A stretch of 9,226 nt of DNA from an uncultured Planctomycetaceae bacterium (GTDB taxonomy: Bacteria; Planctomycetota; Planctomycetia; Planctomycetales; Planctomycetaceae): the NCBI GenBank assembly GCA_937952455.1, contig CALFYU010000133.1:1-9226 (forward strand), read 5' to 3'. This document shows positions 1 to 6,101 of the stretch, one piece after another. Positions within the stretch are counted from its first letter, which is position 1. The number at the start of each line of letters is the position of its first letter. A program made the position numbers and the translations under genes. The notes below the pieces were generated by a model. That model was not told where the DNA came from. It did not search any database and saw only the letters and a program-made list of their open reading frames with translations.

Positions 1-32
1 CCCCAGTCATTCGGCCGCCCGCGCCCGATTCG

Positions 33-61
33 TTGACTTTAGCCGCCCGATTTTTTACCGT
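33..61 (+). promoter_or_regulatory. Possible sigma70-type promoter of the sugar isomerase gene
   Basis: TTGACT at 33-38 matches the -35 consensus at five of six bases. It is followed after 17 bases by TACCGT at 56-61, which matches the -10 consensus only at its first, second and last positions. Transcription would begin near 68 and leave a leader of about 70 bases before the gene at 139. The rest of 1-138 shows no coding frame and no other clear signal. The call rests on sequence pattern only, and the -10 element is weak. Confidence 0.35.
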
Positions 62-138
62 GTTGGTTCATTCAAGTCTCTCTCAAACAATCCCCCCTAA
101 CACCGACGTTGGCGAACACAACCTGAAAGGTACCGACC

Positions 139-1134
139 ATGGCGCGCGACGTGACCCTGTGCACCGGCCAGTGGGCCGATCTTCCGGTCGAAGAACTCTG
201 TAAAAAGGCGGCCGATTTTGGATATGACGGACTGGAACTCGCCTGCTGGGGGGATCACTTCGAGGTCGACAAAGCCCTCTCGGATGACACCTATTGCGCC
301 CGCAAACGGGAACTTTTGGAAAAGCACGGCCTGAAACTGCACGCCATTTCCGCCCACCTCGTCGGACAGGCGGTGTTGGACAAGATTGATGAACGGCACA
401 AGAACATTCTGCCCGAATATGTCTGGGGGGACGGCGATCCGGACGGCGTGAACGAACGGGCTATCGAGGAAATGAAAAACACGGCCCGCGCCGCCCAGAA
501 ACTGGGCGTCGACTTCGTCAATGGCTTCACCGGATCCAGCATCTGGCATTTGATCTACGACTTTCCGCCCATCCCCCGGCCGATGATTGACGCGGGATTC
601 GACCTGCTGGCGGAGCGCTGGAATCCGATTCTAGACGTGTTCCAAGAGTGCGGAATCAAGTTTGCTCTGGAAGTGCATCCTTCGGAAATTGCCTTCGATA
701 TCTATTCCGCCGAGCGTGCGGTCAAGACGCTCGACAGCCGCGAGGAATTCGGCTTCAACTTCGACCCCAGCCACTTGCTCTGGCAAGGGGTCGACCCGGT
801 CGAGTTCATTCGCTTCTTTCCGAACCGCATTTATCACGTGCACATGAAGGACTCGTCCGTCACGCTCAACGGCCGCACGGGAATTTTGTCGAGCCACCTA
901 TCCTTCGGCGACGAGCGGCGGGGATGGGACTTCCGCAGCGTGGGCCGCGGCGGCGTGCGGTTCGAGGAAATCATCCGCGCCTTAAACCACATCAATTACA
1001 CCGGCCCGCTGTCGGTGGAATGGGAAGACACCGGTATGGAGCGCGAAGCGGGTGCCCGGGAAGCCTGCCAGTTCGTCAAGAACGTCGACTTCTCCCCCTC
1101 CAACATCGCCTTCGACGCCGCATTTGACAACTAG
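139..1134 (+). CDS. Sugar phosphate isomerase/epimerase, xylose-isomerase-like TIM barrel
   Basis: This 331-residue protein belongs to the AP-endonuclease-2/xylose isomerase-like TIM-barrel superfamily, whose members isomerise or epimerise sugars, inositols and their derivatives using a divalent metal. A full set of likely metal ligands is visible at the usual strand ends: E178 in EVHP, D209 and H212 in FDPSHLLWQG, H235 in HVHMKD, and E294 in SVEWED. The N-terminal stretch with LPVEELCKKAADFGYDGLEL (16-35) is the first strand-helix unit. No signal peptide or membrane segment is seen, so it should be cytosolic. The ATG at 139 is preceded by GAAAGG (125-130), an 8-base gap that supports this start. 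The gene stands alone, followed by an intrinsic terminator. The substrate cannot be read from the sequence; a role in degrading or interconverting carbohydrate is inference. Length and motifs are complete, with no sign of damage. Confidence 0.9.
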   Translation: MARDVTLCTGQWADLPVEELCKKAADFGYDGLELACWGDHFEVDKALSDDTYCARKRELLEKHGLKLHAISAHLVGQAVLDKIDERHKNILPEYVWGDGDPDGVNERAIEEMKNTARAAQKLGVDFVNGFTGSSIWHLIYDFPPIPRPMIDAGFDLLAERWNPILDVFQECGIKFALEVHPSEIAFDIYSAERAVKTLDSREEFGFNFDPSHLLWQGVDPVEFIRFFPNRIYHVHMKDSSVTLNGRTGILSSHLSFGDERRGWDFRSVGRGGVRFEEIIRALNHINYTGPLSVEWEDTGMEREAGAREACQFVKNVDFSPSNIAFDAAFDN

Positions 1135-1165
1135 CGTCTCACGACAATGCCGCTGACAACCAACC

Positions 1166-1200
1166 CGCCCGGCGCCGCAACAAACGGCCCGGGCGTTTTT
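1166..1200 (+). terminator. Intrinsic terminator after the sugar isomerase gene
   Basis: Perfect 7-base arms CGCCCGG (1166-1172) and CCGGGCG (1189-1195) enclose a 16-base loop and are followed immediately by five T residues (1196-1200). It begins 31 bases after the isomerase stop codon. This is the classical GC-stem plus U-run form, so transcription of the isomerase probably ends here and the downstream dehydrogenase needs its own promoter. Confidence 0.85.
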
Positions 1201-1232
1201 GTTGGGTATGCGATTCACTCGGCATGCATTCA

Positions 1233-1264
1233 TAGCCACGGATTAACACGGATAAAGCACGGAT
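1233..1264 (+). repeat. Three CACGGAT direct repeats, left copy of an intergenic repeat
   Basis: CACGGAT occurs three times, starting at 1237, 1247 and 1258, so the copies lie 10 and 11 bases apart, about one helical turn. The first copy sits in TAGCCACGG, which recurs in inverted orientation at 1428-1436. From memory, phrases built on ACGGAT with this spacing are common intergenic elements in planctomycete and related genomes; that part is recollection and was not tested. It is non-coding and has no known function. Confidence 0.7.
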
Positions 1265-1273
1265 TTTCACGCG

Positions 1274-1310
1274 GTCTTGTGCTCGGTTCGAAAACGAAAA
1301 CTCGCAAGAC
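1274..1310. other. Imperfect hairpin within the repeat-bounded segment
   Basis: GTCTTG (1274-1279) pairs with CAAGAC (1305-1310), and inside it TTCG (1287-1290) pairs with CGAA (1295-1298) around a loop of four A residues. The stem is interrupted, with unequal unpaired stretches on each side. No T run follows, so it is not a standard terminator. It could fold in RNA or as a cruciform, or it could be chance. Confidence 0.25.
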
Positions 1311-1417
1311 ACAACTTCGCACAGCCATCGGAAGCCTCCGCGTCAGGTAGCTCGGTTGGGATTGGGTGGGCGGTCGCAACGGGGCGTTCTCGATGATACG
1401 ATCTTAAGCCTCCTAGT

Positions 1418-1436
1418 CGGTGTTCACCCGTGGCTA
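1418..1436 (-). repeat. Inverted right-hand copy of the TAGCCACGG repeat
   Basis: Read on the minus strand, this stretch begins TAGCCACGG and continues with an AACAC core, agreeing at 16 of 19 bases with the left copy that starts at 1233. Only one and a half repeat units remain here, against three on the left. Confidence 0.55.
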
Positions 1437-1478
1437 AAAATCGGCGAACGAACCGGCTCCCGCCCCGAAAATCGCCGC

Positions 1479-1507
1479 TTGACGCAAGGTCGGCCGCGCA
1501 CTAAGTT
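1479..1507 (+). promoter_or_regulatory. Probable promoter of the nucleotide-sugar dehydrogenase
   Basis: TTGACG (1479-1484) matches the -35 consensus at five of six bases. After exactly 17 bases comes TAAGTT (1502-1507), matching the -10 consensus at three of six. The predicted transcript start, near 1514, leaves a leader of about 95 bases before the preferred ATG at 1608. It also makes an upstream GTG at 1518 an unlikely start, since that codon would lie almost at the 5' end of the mRNA. Confidence 0.4.
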
Positions 1508-1607
1508 TCCGTAACCTGTGCGCAGCAAGTGTGTTGCACGCCGTATAGCCGGAAAAGTCGGTTTGTTCCTCACCCTCGAAGTCCCCTCGCTACTGGATCG
1601 ACGAAAA

Positions 1608-2927
1608 ATGACCGTCCCCTTGGAAACCGCCATCTCGGAGAAGACCGCTAAAATCGGTATCGTTGGTTTGGGCTACGTCGGTTTGCCGTTGATCCGTGCG
1701 TTCATCTCCGCCGGATTCCGTACGCTGGGGTTTGACGTCGACCAACGCAAGGTCGACCTGCTCAAAGCGGGCAAGACCTATATCGACCACATCAAACCGG
1801 AGTGGATTCAGGAATGGACCGCCTCGGAGCGCTTTGAACCGACCGCCGATATGAAGCGCCTCGCCGAAGCCGATGCGCTGTTAATCTGCGTTCCCACGCC
1901 GCTCTCCGACAGCCGCGATCCCGACCTGTCTTACGTCGAAGGGACGGCCCAACAAATCGCCGCCGTGTTGCGGCCGGGACAGATGGTGATCTTGGAAAGC
2001 ACAACCTATCCCGGTACGACGCGCGACGTGCTGTTGCCGATCCTGTCGAAATCGGGACTGGAAGTCGGCAAAGATTTCTATCTGGCCTACAGCCCAGAAC
2101 GCGAAGACCCCGGCAACCTCGACTTCTCCGCCGACGGCATTCCCAAAGTTGTGGGGGGCATCGACGAAACGAGCGCCAAGCTGGCAAAACAACTGTACGA
2201 CTCCGCCATCGTCAACACGGTACCGGTCTCCTCGCCGGAAGTCGCCGAAGCCTGCAAGATTTTGGAGAACACCTACCGGGCGGTGAACATCGCGCTGGTG
2301 AATGAACTCAAAATGCTGCTCGACCGGATGCACATCGACGTCTGGGAAGTCATCGACGCTGCCAAAACGAAGCCGTTCGGGTTCCAGGCGTTTTATCCCG
2401 GTCCCGGACTGGGCGGGCACTGCATTCCGATCGATCCGTTCTATTTGAGTTGGGTCGCCCGGAAGGAAGGCATGCCGACACGATTTATTGAACTCGCCGG
2501 CGAAGTCAACACGCACATGCCGCAATACGTCATCGAACGCCTCGCGTTGGCGCTCAATGAACACGGCAAACCGGTCAAGGGGAGCAAGATCTGCGTATTG
2601 GGTGTCGCCTATAAGAAAGACGTCGACGATCCTCGCGAAAGCCCGTCGTTCGTGTTGATGGACCTGTTGCGGGAACGGGGAGCGGTGCTCAGCTACAGCG
2701 ACCCGCACGTCCCCAAGCTGCCCCAAATGCGTCACCACGACGTCCCGGATCTCAGCAGTGAACCGCTCACGCCGGAATTTTTGGCCTCGCAGGACTGCCT
2801 ATTGATCGCCACGGACCATACGCGATTCGACTACGACGCGATCGTCCGCCACGGCCAACTGATCGTTGACACTCGCAATGCGACGAAGAATGTGATCGAC
2901 GGCCGCGAGAAAATCTATAAGACGTAA
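1608..2927 (+). CDS. Nucleotide-sugar dehydrogenase, UDP-GlcNAc 6-dehydrogenase (WbpA/TviB) type
   Basis: This 439-residue cytosolic enzyme should oxidise C6 of a UDP-sugar in two steps with two NAD+, giving a UDP-uronic acid for surface polysaccharide. The N-terminal Rossmann domain carries GIVGLGYVGLPL (17-28), then VPTPL (95-99) and STTYPGTT (131-138). The central helix has K217 and ENTYRAVNIALVNE (220-233). The catalytic cysteine is C272 in PGPGLGGHCIPIDP. The C-terminal UDP-binding domain has LGVAYKKDVDDPRESPS (331-347). The FYPGPG form of the active-site loop and the ENTYRAVN helix favour UDP-N-acetylhexosamine over UDP-glucose as substrate; this comes from family knowledge and was not proved here. 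The ATG at 1608 is preferred: the frame stays open to a GTG at 1518, but those 30 extra residues precede the Rossmann fold and resemble no domain. No polysaccharide partner gene adjoins it. It converges on tyrS. Confidence 0.93.
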   Translation: MTVPLETAISEKTAKIGIVGLGYVGLPLIRAFISAGFRTLGFDVDQRKVDLLKAGKTYIDHIKPEWIQEWTASERFEPTADMKRLAEADALLICVPTPLSDSRDPDLSYVEGTAQQIAAVLRPGQMVILESTTYPGTTRDVLLPILSKSGLEVGKDFYLAYSPEREDPGNLDFSADGIPKVVGGIDETSAKLAKQLYDSAIVNTVPVSSPEVAEACKILENTYRAVNIALVNELKMLLDRMHIDVWEVIDAAKTKPFGFQAFYPGPGLGGHCIPIDPFYLSWVARKEGMPTRFIELAGEVNTHMPQYVIERLALALNEHGKPVKGSKICVLGVAYKKDVDDPRESPSFVLMDLLRERGAVLSYSDPHVPKLPQMRHHDVPDLSSEPLTPEFLASQDCLLIATDHTRFDYDAIVRHGQLIVDTRNATKNVIDGREKIYKT

Positions 2928-2928
2928 C

Positions 2929-2987
2929 CGCCGAATCGCTGTGTTCATCCGCGGGAGATGGTGCTCTCGGCAGACCACGATTCGGTG
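2929..2987. other. Inverted repeat between convergent dehydrogenase and tyrS genes
   Basis: CGCCGAATCG (2929-2938) and CGATTCGGTG (2978-2987) can form a 10-base stem with one G-U pair and a loop of 39 bases. It begins one base after the dehydrogenase stop. No T run follows on either strand, so it is not a classical intrinsic terminator. It may still mark the boundary of the converging transcripts, or protect a 3' end. The 97-base space shows nothing else. Confidence 0.3.
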
Positions 2988-3024
2988 AGGAAAGATCATT
3001 GGAGTCGAATCGGCGTTCTTGACG

Positions 3025-4245
3025 TCAGCCGTCGATTTGCACGCGGCAGATGCGTTTCTTGCCGACGCGCAGCAGCATGCCGCTGGTGACTTCGATCAAG
3101 GCGTTGGGGTCGTCCAGCCGTTGTTTGTCTTCGCCAATGTAGGCGCCCCCTTGGTTGATGGCGCGGCGGGCGTCGCTGGTGGAATTGCACAGCCCCGCAC
3201 AAACCATTAGCCGCGCCGCCGGAAGTTTGCCGTCCTGCAGATCGGCTGCCGCGATCTTGGCGACGGGGATGTCGGCATTAAGTTCCCCCTGGCTGATCTC
3301 CCGCTCCCACCGCGCTGCGGATTCTTCCGCTGCTTGGGCGCCGTGATACTGACCGATCACAGTCTTGCCGAGCGTAAGCTTTGCTGTTTTGGGATGCCCG
3401 GCAAGCAGGGCTGAGATTTCGTCCAGCGGAATCTCCGTGAGCAGGTCGTAGTACATCTGCATGCAATCGTCGGGCAATTGCATAAACTTCTTCATCATCT
3501 CGTAGGGCGGTTCGGAGATGCCAATGTAATTGCCGAGGCTTTTGCCCATCCGCCGCGTCCCGTCGGTGCCGACGAGGATCGGCGACATGACGCTCACCTG
3601 CGGCGGCAGGTTCACGTCTTTTTGCAGATCGCGGGCCAGCATGAAACTGTAGAGCTGTTCGGTTCCCCCCAGTTCCACATCCGCGCGGATCTTGACCGAG
3701 TCCCAGGCCTGCATCACGGGGTACAGACATTCGTGCAGAAAAATCGGCTGCTCCGATTTGTAACGCTTGCTGAAGTCGTCGCGGGTGAGCAGTTGGGCGA
3801 CGGTCACCTTGCCGCACAAATCCAGCACGTCGGAGAAGCTCATCTCTGCGAACCAATCGCCGTTGCGGACCACCTCCGCGCGTGATAAGTCGACGACTTT
3901 GCCGACCTGTTCGAGGTAGTCTTTGGCGTTGGCTTCCACCTGTTCTTGCGTGAGTCGGGCGCGGGTTTCGTCGCGGCCGCTGGGATCGCCGACCAGGGCC
4001 GTGTAGTTGCCGATGATGATCACCGCTTGATGGCCCAGCTCCTGAAACTGCCGCATCTTTCTCAGCGGGACCGTGTGCCCCAAATGGACGTCGATTCCCG
4101 TGGGGTCGATGCCGTACTTCACTCGCAACGGCGAATTCGTTTTGCGACTCTGTTCGAGTTTGGCGGCCAATTCCTCTTCGGGAACGATTTTTTCGACGCC
4201 ACGGCCGATCAGGGCCATTTGGTCTGCGACTGCGGGGAACGACAT
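3025..4245 (-). CDS. tyrS: Tyrosyl-tRNA synthetase
   Basis: This 406-residue class I synthetase activates tyrosine with ATP and charges tRNA-Tyr in the cytosol. The N-terminal Rossmann domain has the HIGH motif as HLGH (54-57), inside YGIDPTGIDVHLGH. Tyrosine-binding positions are seen in LYPVMQAWD (174-182), with Q179 and D182 in the usual Q-x-x-D spacing. The second signature is RRMGKS (231-236), a variant of KMSKS; the anticodon-binding region follows. Residues from about 343 to the end form an S4-like RNA-binding domain (LMVCAGLCNSTSDARRAINQ, 346-365). The start was set at the ATG at 4245, because it begins the normal N-terminus. A start at 4338 would add 31 unrelated residues running through a GC-rich hairpin. 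The upstream transporter ends at its own terminator, so tyrS probably has a separate promoter. Motifs and length are complete, and it is likely essential unless a second copy exists elsewhere. Confidence 0.96.
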   Translation of the reverse strand: MSFPAVADQMALIGRGVEKIVPEEELAAKLEQSRKTNSPLRVKYGIDPTGIDVHLGHTVPLRKMRQFQELGHQAVIIIGNYTALVGDPSGRDETRARLTQEQVEANAKDYLEQVGKVVDLSRAEVVRNGDWFAEMSFSDVLDLCGKVTVAQLLTRDDFSKRYKSEQPIFLHECLYPVMQAWDSVKIRADVELGGTEQLYSFMLARDLQKDVNLPPQVSVMSPILVGTDGTRRMGKSLGNYIGISEPPYEMMKKFMQLPDDCMQMYYDLLTEIPLDEISALLAGHPKTAKLTLGKTVIGQYHGAQAAEESAARWEREISQGELNADIPVAKIAAADLQDGKLPAARLMVCAGLCNSTSDARRAINQGGAYIGEDKQRLDDPNALIEVTSGMLLRVGKKRICRVQIDG

Positions 4246-4282
4246 GACACGGCTTTCAACTGACGAAAACGAACGAATCGAC

Positions 4283-4314
4283 TCAGATCCCCCGATTCGG
4301 CCGGGGGGCTCTGA
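4283..4314 (-). promoter_or_regulatory. Strong hairpin upstream of tyrS
   Basis: On the minus strand TCAGA, two unpaired bases, then CCCCCG, a 7-base loop, CGGGGG, one unpaired base and TCTGA make an 11-pair interrupted stem. It lies 37 bases before the tyrS ATG. No T run follows, so it is not a simple terminator, and the space is far too short for a T-box. TATATC (minus strand, 4318-4313) just upstream could be a -10 box, in which case transcription would begin inside the hairpin. A role in tyrS expression is inference. Confidence 0.35.
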
Positions 4315-4353
4315 TATAACACGCAACAGAGCGCGCATCCAGTCAGCAGAGCG

Positions 4354-4386
4354 AAAAAGCCCCGTTCACACCAGACGGCGGGGGCT
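4354..4386 (-). terminator. Intrinsic terminator of the transporter gene
   Basis: Reading on the minus strand, AGCCCC (4386-4381) and GGGGCT (4363-4358) form a perfect 6-base stem around a 17-base loop. The final T of the stem runs into four more T residues (4357-4354). It starts 8 bases after the transporter stop codon, and tyrS transcription would have to begin downstream of it. Confidence 0.75.
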
Positions 4387-4394
4387 ATCGGATT

Positions 4395-5876
4395 TCACTT
4401 CTCCAAGATTTTCGCGGTTGCATCGCGGGATCCACTCTCACCGCGCAGCAACGGCAGCAGGGCGATGCCGATCATGCCTGTGACGCCGTCGATGACGAGT
4501 GTCGTGGGGTAGCCGTAGCGCGCGATCGTGTAGCCTTGCCACCAGGCGGTGTAGGCTGTGACGAGGTTCATCATGGCCATGTAGGCTGTGAACTGCGTGG
4601 CGGCGACGTCGGGGTTGGCGATTCGCATAAACACGGCCGTCCGCGTGCCGTACATCAGGCCTTGAAAGGCGGAAAAGAGAACGACCGCCCACCAGAAGGT
4701 GCCGGCGATGGCCGGTGCCTGGCCGTCGGCGAAGATGCTCCGCGGTTTTTTCTCCTGGGCGACTGCTTGGGCTTCGATCAGTTCTTTCGACTCGGCCGCG
4801 GGGGACGTTTCGGGCGGCGACGCTTCGTCGGCGGGACGTTGCTCGGTTGGGGCGTTTTTGGGCAGGATCATGCCGTCCTGTTGCATGCGATAGGCGCACC
4901 AGAATGTGGGGATCGACATCAGTGCCAGGAATACTCCCAGGCATTTGAGGTGCCCCAAGCGGTCGGAGACCATGCCGCCCAGGACGCACAGCACTGCGAA
5001 GGTGATGCTGGAGACGATTTCGAGATTCGCGACGTCGGTGTTGGCGTAGCCGATTTCGACGGCGACCGTTTTTTGCAGCGCGAGACTCAGCCCCATCGCT
5101 CCGGCCGGCAATACGGCGAATATGAATGCGAAAAACGAGACACGGCTGCCGAAGAATGATTTGAACGCCATGCGGACATAATCACCGAGGTCAAACAGGG
5201 CGGTTTCGAGGAGCGTCCCACGGCGGGGCGGGCGGTGCAGGACCGGTTCCCGCATGGGGAAAACGACGAATGTCGTGACGGTCAGGATACAGCCGATGAC
5301 GAACCAATAGGCGGTCTGTACGGGAATTCCGTCGCGGAGGGCCGGCAGCCAGGAAATGTCGACACCTTCGATCAGGTAGAGCACACAAGCGCCTCCCAAC
5401 GGAACGCCCAGCATTTGGCCGGCGAACATCAGCCCGTTGGCCAACCCCCGTTCATCCTCGTGCAGCACGTTGCAGGCGAGTGCGTCAATGGCGACATCTT
5501 GGGTGGCGCAGAACATATTGTGGATCATGATCACGAGTGTGATCAGTTCGAGGTTGCCGGCTGAGATTTCAATCGGCATGCAGACCATTAGAGTGAGGGC
5601 CAACATGAACTGCGTTCCCAAGATCCAGCCCCGCCGCGCGCCGAGCCGGTTGGAATAGAACAGATCGACGAACGGACCGATCGCCCATTTCCAGGCCCAG
5701 GGCAGATAGAGGGAACCGACAAAAACGCCGATTTGCTCTTCGCCGACGCCGGCGCGTTTCATGAGCACCGCCATGGTCGTCGCTGTAAAACCGAGCGGGA
5801 TGCCTTCGGTGATATAGAGAAAGAAGAAGGCGATTAGCCGTCCCCAGCGCGAGGCGAGCGGATTGGGCAGTCGCAT
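4395..5876 (-). CDS. Major facilitator transporter, AmpG/acetyl-CoA transporter-like
   Basis: This 493-residue inner-membrane protein has about twelve predicted hydrophobic segments, for example around 13-30, 47-70, 85-103, 109-123, 146-168, 188-207, 245-268, 286-303, 311-328, 391-411, 427-446 and 457-476. Family-like features are WAIGPFVDLFY (64-74) followed by the basic turn RLGARRGW (77-84), and ATQDVAIDALACNVLHEDER (124-143), as in AmpG and the eukaryotic acetyl-CoA transporters. AmpG imports anhydro-muropeptides in exchange for protons; whether this protein does so is unknown. About 55 hydrophilic residues rich in Pro, Glu and Ala (332-386) lie between the eighth and ninth segments. The ATG at 5876 has GGAG six bases upstream, supporting the start. 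A likely promoter lies at 5967-5996, and an intrinsic terminator closes the gene, so it appears monocistronic. Confidence 0.85.
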   Translation of the reverse strand: MRLPNPLASRWGRLIAFFFLYITEGIPLGFTATTMAVLMKRAGVGEEQIGVFVGSLYLPWAWKWAIGPFVDLFYSNRLGARRGWILGTQFMLALTLMVCMPIEISAGNLELITLVIMIHNMFCATQDVAIDALACNVLHEDERGLANGLMFAGQMLGVPLGGACVLYLIEGVDISWLPALRDGIPVQTAYWFVIGCILTVTTFVVFPMREPVLHRPPRRGTLLETALFDLGDYVRMAFKSFFGSRVSFFAFIFAVLPAGAMGLSLALQKTVAVEIGYANTDVANLEIVSSITFAVLCVLGGMVSDRLGHLKCLGVFLALMSIPTFWCAYRMQQDGMILPKNAPTEQRPADEASPPETSPAAESKELIEAQAVAQEKKPRSIFADGQAPAIAGTFWWAVVLFSAFQGLMYGTRTAVFMRIANPDVAATQFTAYMAMMNLVTAYTAWWQGYTIARYGYPTTLVIDGVTGMIGIALLPLLRGESGSRDATAKILEK

Positions 5877-5966
5877 GGGGTGCTCCGTCGTGGAGTGGGG
5901 GGAGAAAATTCAGTATCGGATCGGCAGCGGCCTGATGTGCAGGGGTTTACGCTGCGCGCTGAGCAA

Positions 5967-5996
5967 TTGGTATTCGGAGCGAGCGGCGCGTGTCAA
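5967..5996 (-). promoter_or_regulatory. Possible promoter of the transporter gene
   Basis: On the minus strand, a perfect TTGACA (5996-5991) is followed after 18 bases by TACCAA (5972-5967), which matches the -10 consensus at three positions. The predicted leader is about 85 bases. The perfect -35 box makes this better than chance, but the -10 box is poor. Confidence 0.4.
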
Positions 5997-6010
5997 TACG
6001 AGCTTGGCGA

Positions 6011-6025
6011 GGCTCCTGCCGAGCC
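6011..6025. repeat. Short GGCTC/GAGCC hairpin of an intergenic repeat type
   Basis: GGCTC (6011-6015) and GAGCC (6021-6025) form a perfect 5-base stem around CTGCC. The minus-strand reading GGCTCGGCAGGAGCC followed by TCGCC resembles an intergenic phrase I recall from planctomycete genomes; that resemblance is from memory and untested. It is not followed by a T run on either strand. Confidence 0.35.
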
Positions 6026-6033
6026 GTAAATTA

Positions 6034-6079
6034 GGCCGCGCGCAGAGACGCAGAGGCGCGGAGAGAAATTTTTGCGGCC
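6034..6079. repeat. Tandem 8-base CGCAGAGR repeats framed by inverted GGCCGC
   Basis: Three adjacent 8-base units, CGCAGAGA (6041-6048), CGCAGAGG (6049-6056) and CGCGGAGA (6057-6064), are flanked by GGCCGC (6034-6039) and its reverse complement GCGGCC (6074-6079). The stretch is intergenic, starting 22 bases beyond the end of the unknown gene at 6102. Such CGCAGAG runs are, from memory, frequent between genes in several bacterial phyla; no function is established to my knowledge. Confidence 0.6.
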
Positions 6080-6101
6080 GAATACACACAAGTTCAGCCG
6101 C

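Larger units (their letters stand above)
1233..1436. repeat. 204-bp gene-free segment bounded by inverted repeats
   Basis: TAGCCACGG at 1233-1241 is matched perfectly by its reverse complement CCGTGGCTA at 1428-1436. Extending inwards to 19 bases, the two ends agree at 16 positions. The segment between them holds no convincing gene, only short frames without recognisable protein features. Its layout resembles a small non-autonomous element or a paired intergenic repeat, but I see no target-site duplication in the flanks and no transposase. It lies inside the 1201-1607 gap, which otherwise contains the leader and probable promoter of the dehydrogenase. Confidence 0.45.

Noticed and set aside
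1518..1607. GTG-initiated 30-residue N-terminal extension of the dehydrogenase
   Set aside because: It would start almost at the predicted transcript start, has no recognisable features, and family members begin close to the Rossmann motif, as with the ATG at 1608.
1881..2738. 285-codon open frame on the minus strand
   Set aside because: It lies wholly antisense to the well-supported dehydrogenase and its composition is that expected from the reverse of a GC-rich gene.
2929..2987. Classical bidirectional intrinsic terminator
   Set aside because: The stem has a 39-base loop and no T run on either strand, so only a weak inverted repeat is claimed.
4246..4338. N-terminal extension of tyrosyl-tRNA synthetase from an ATG at 4338
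   Set aside because: The added 31 residues would be encoded through the GC-rich hairpin and are unlike the family N-terminus; the ATG at 4245 gives a normal protein.
4246..4394. T-box riboswitch for tyrS
   Set aside because: The space is only about 150 bases, part of which is the transporter's terminator, and no specifier loop or T-box consensus is seen.
4536..5159. 207-codon open frame on the plus strand
   Set aside because: Antisense to the transporter, rich in Gly, Asp and Arg without domain-like features; a by-product of codon bias.
6041..6064. CRISPR array or phage attachment site
   Set aside because: The 8-base units are directly adjacent without spacers, and no integrase, cas gene or tRNA is present.
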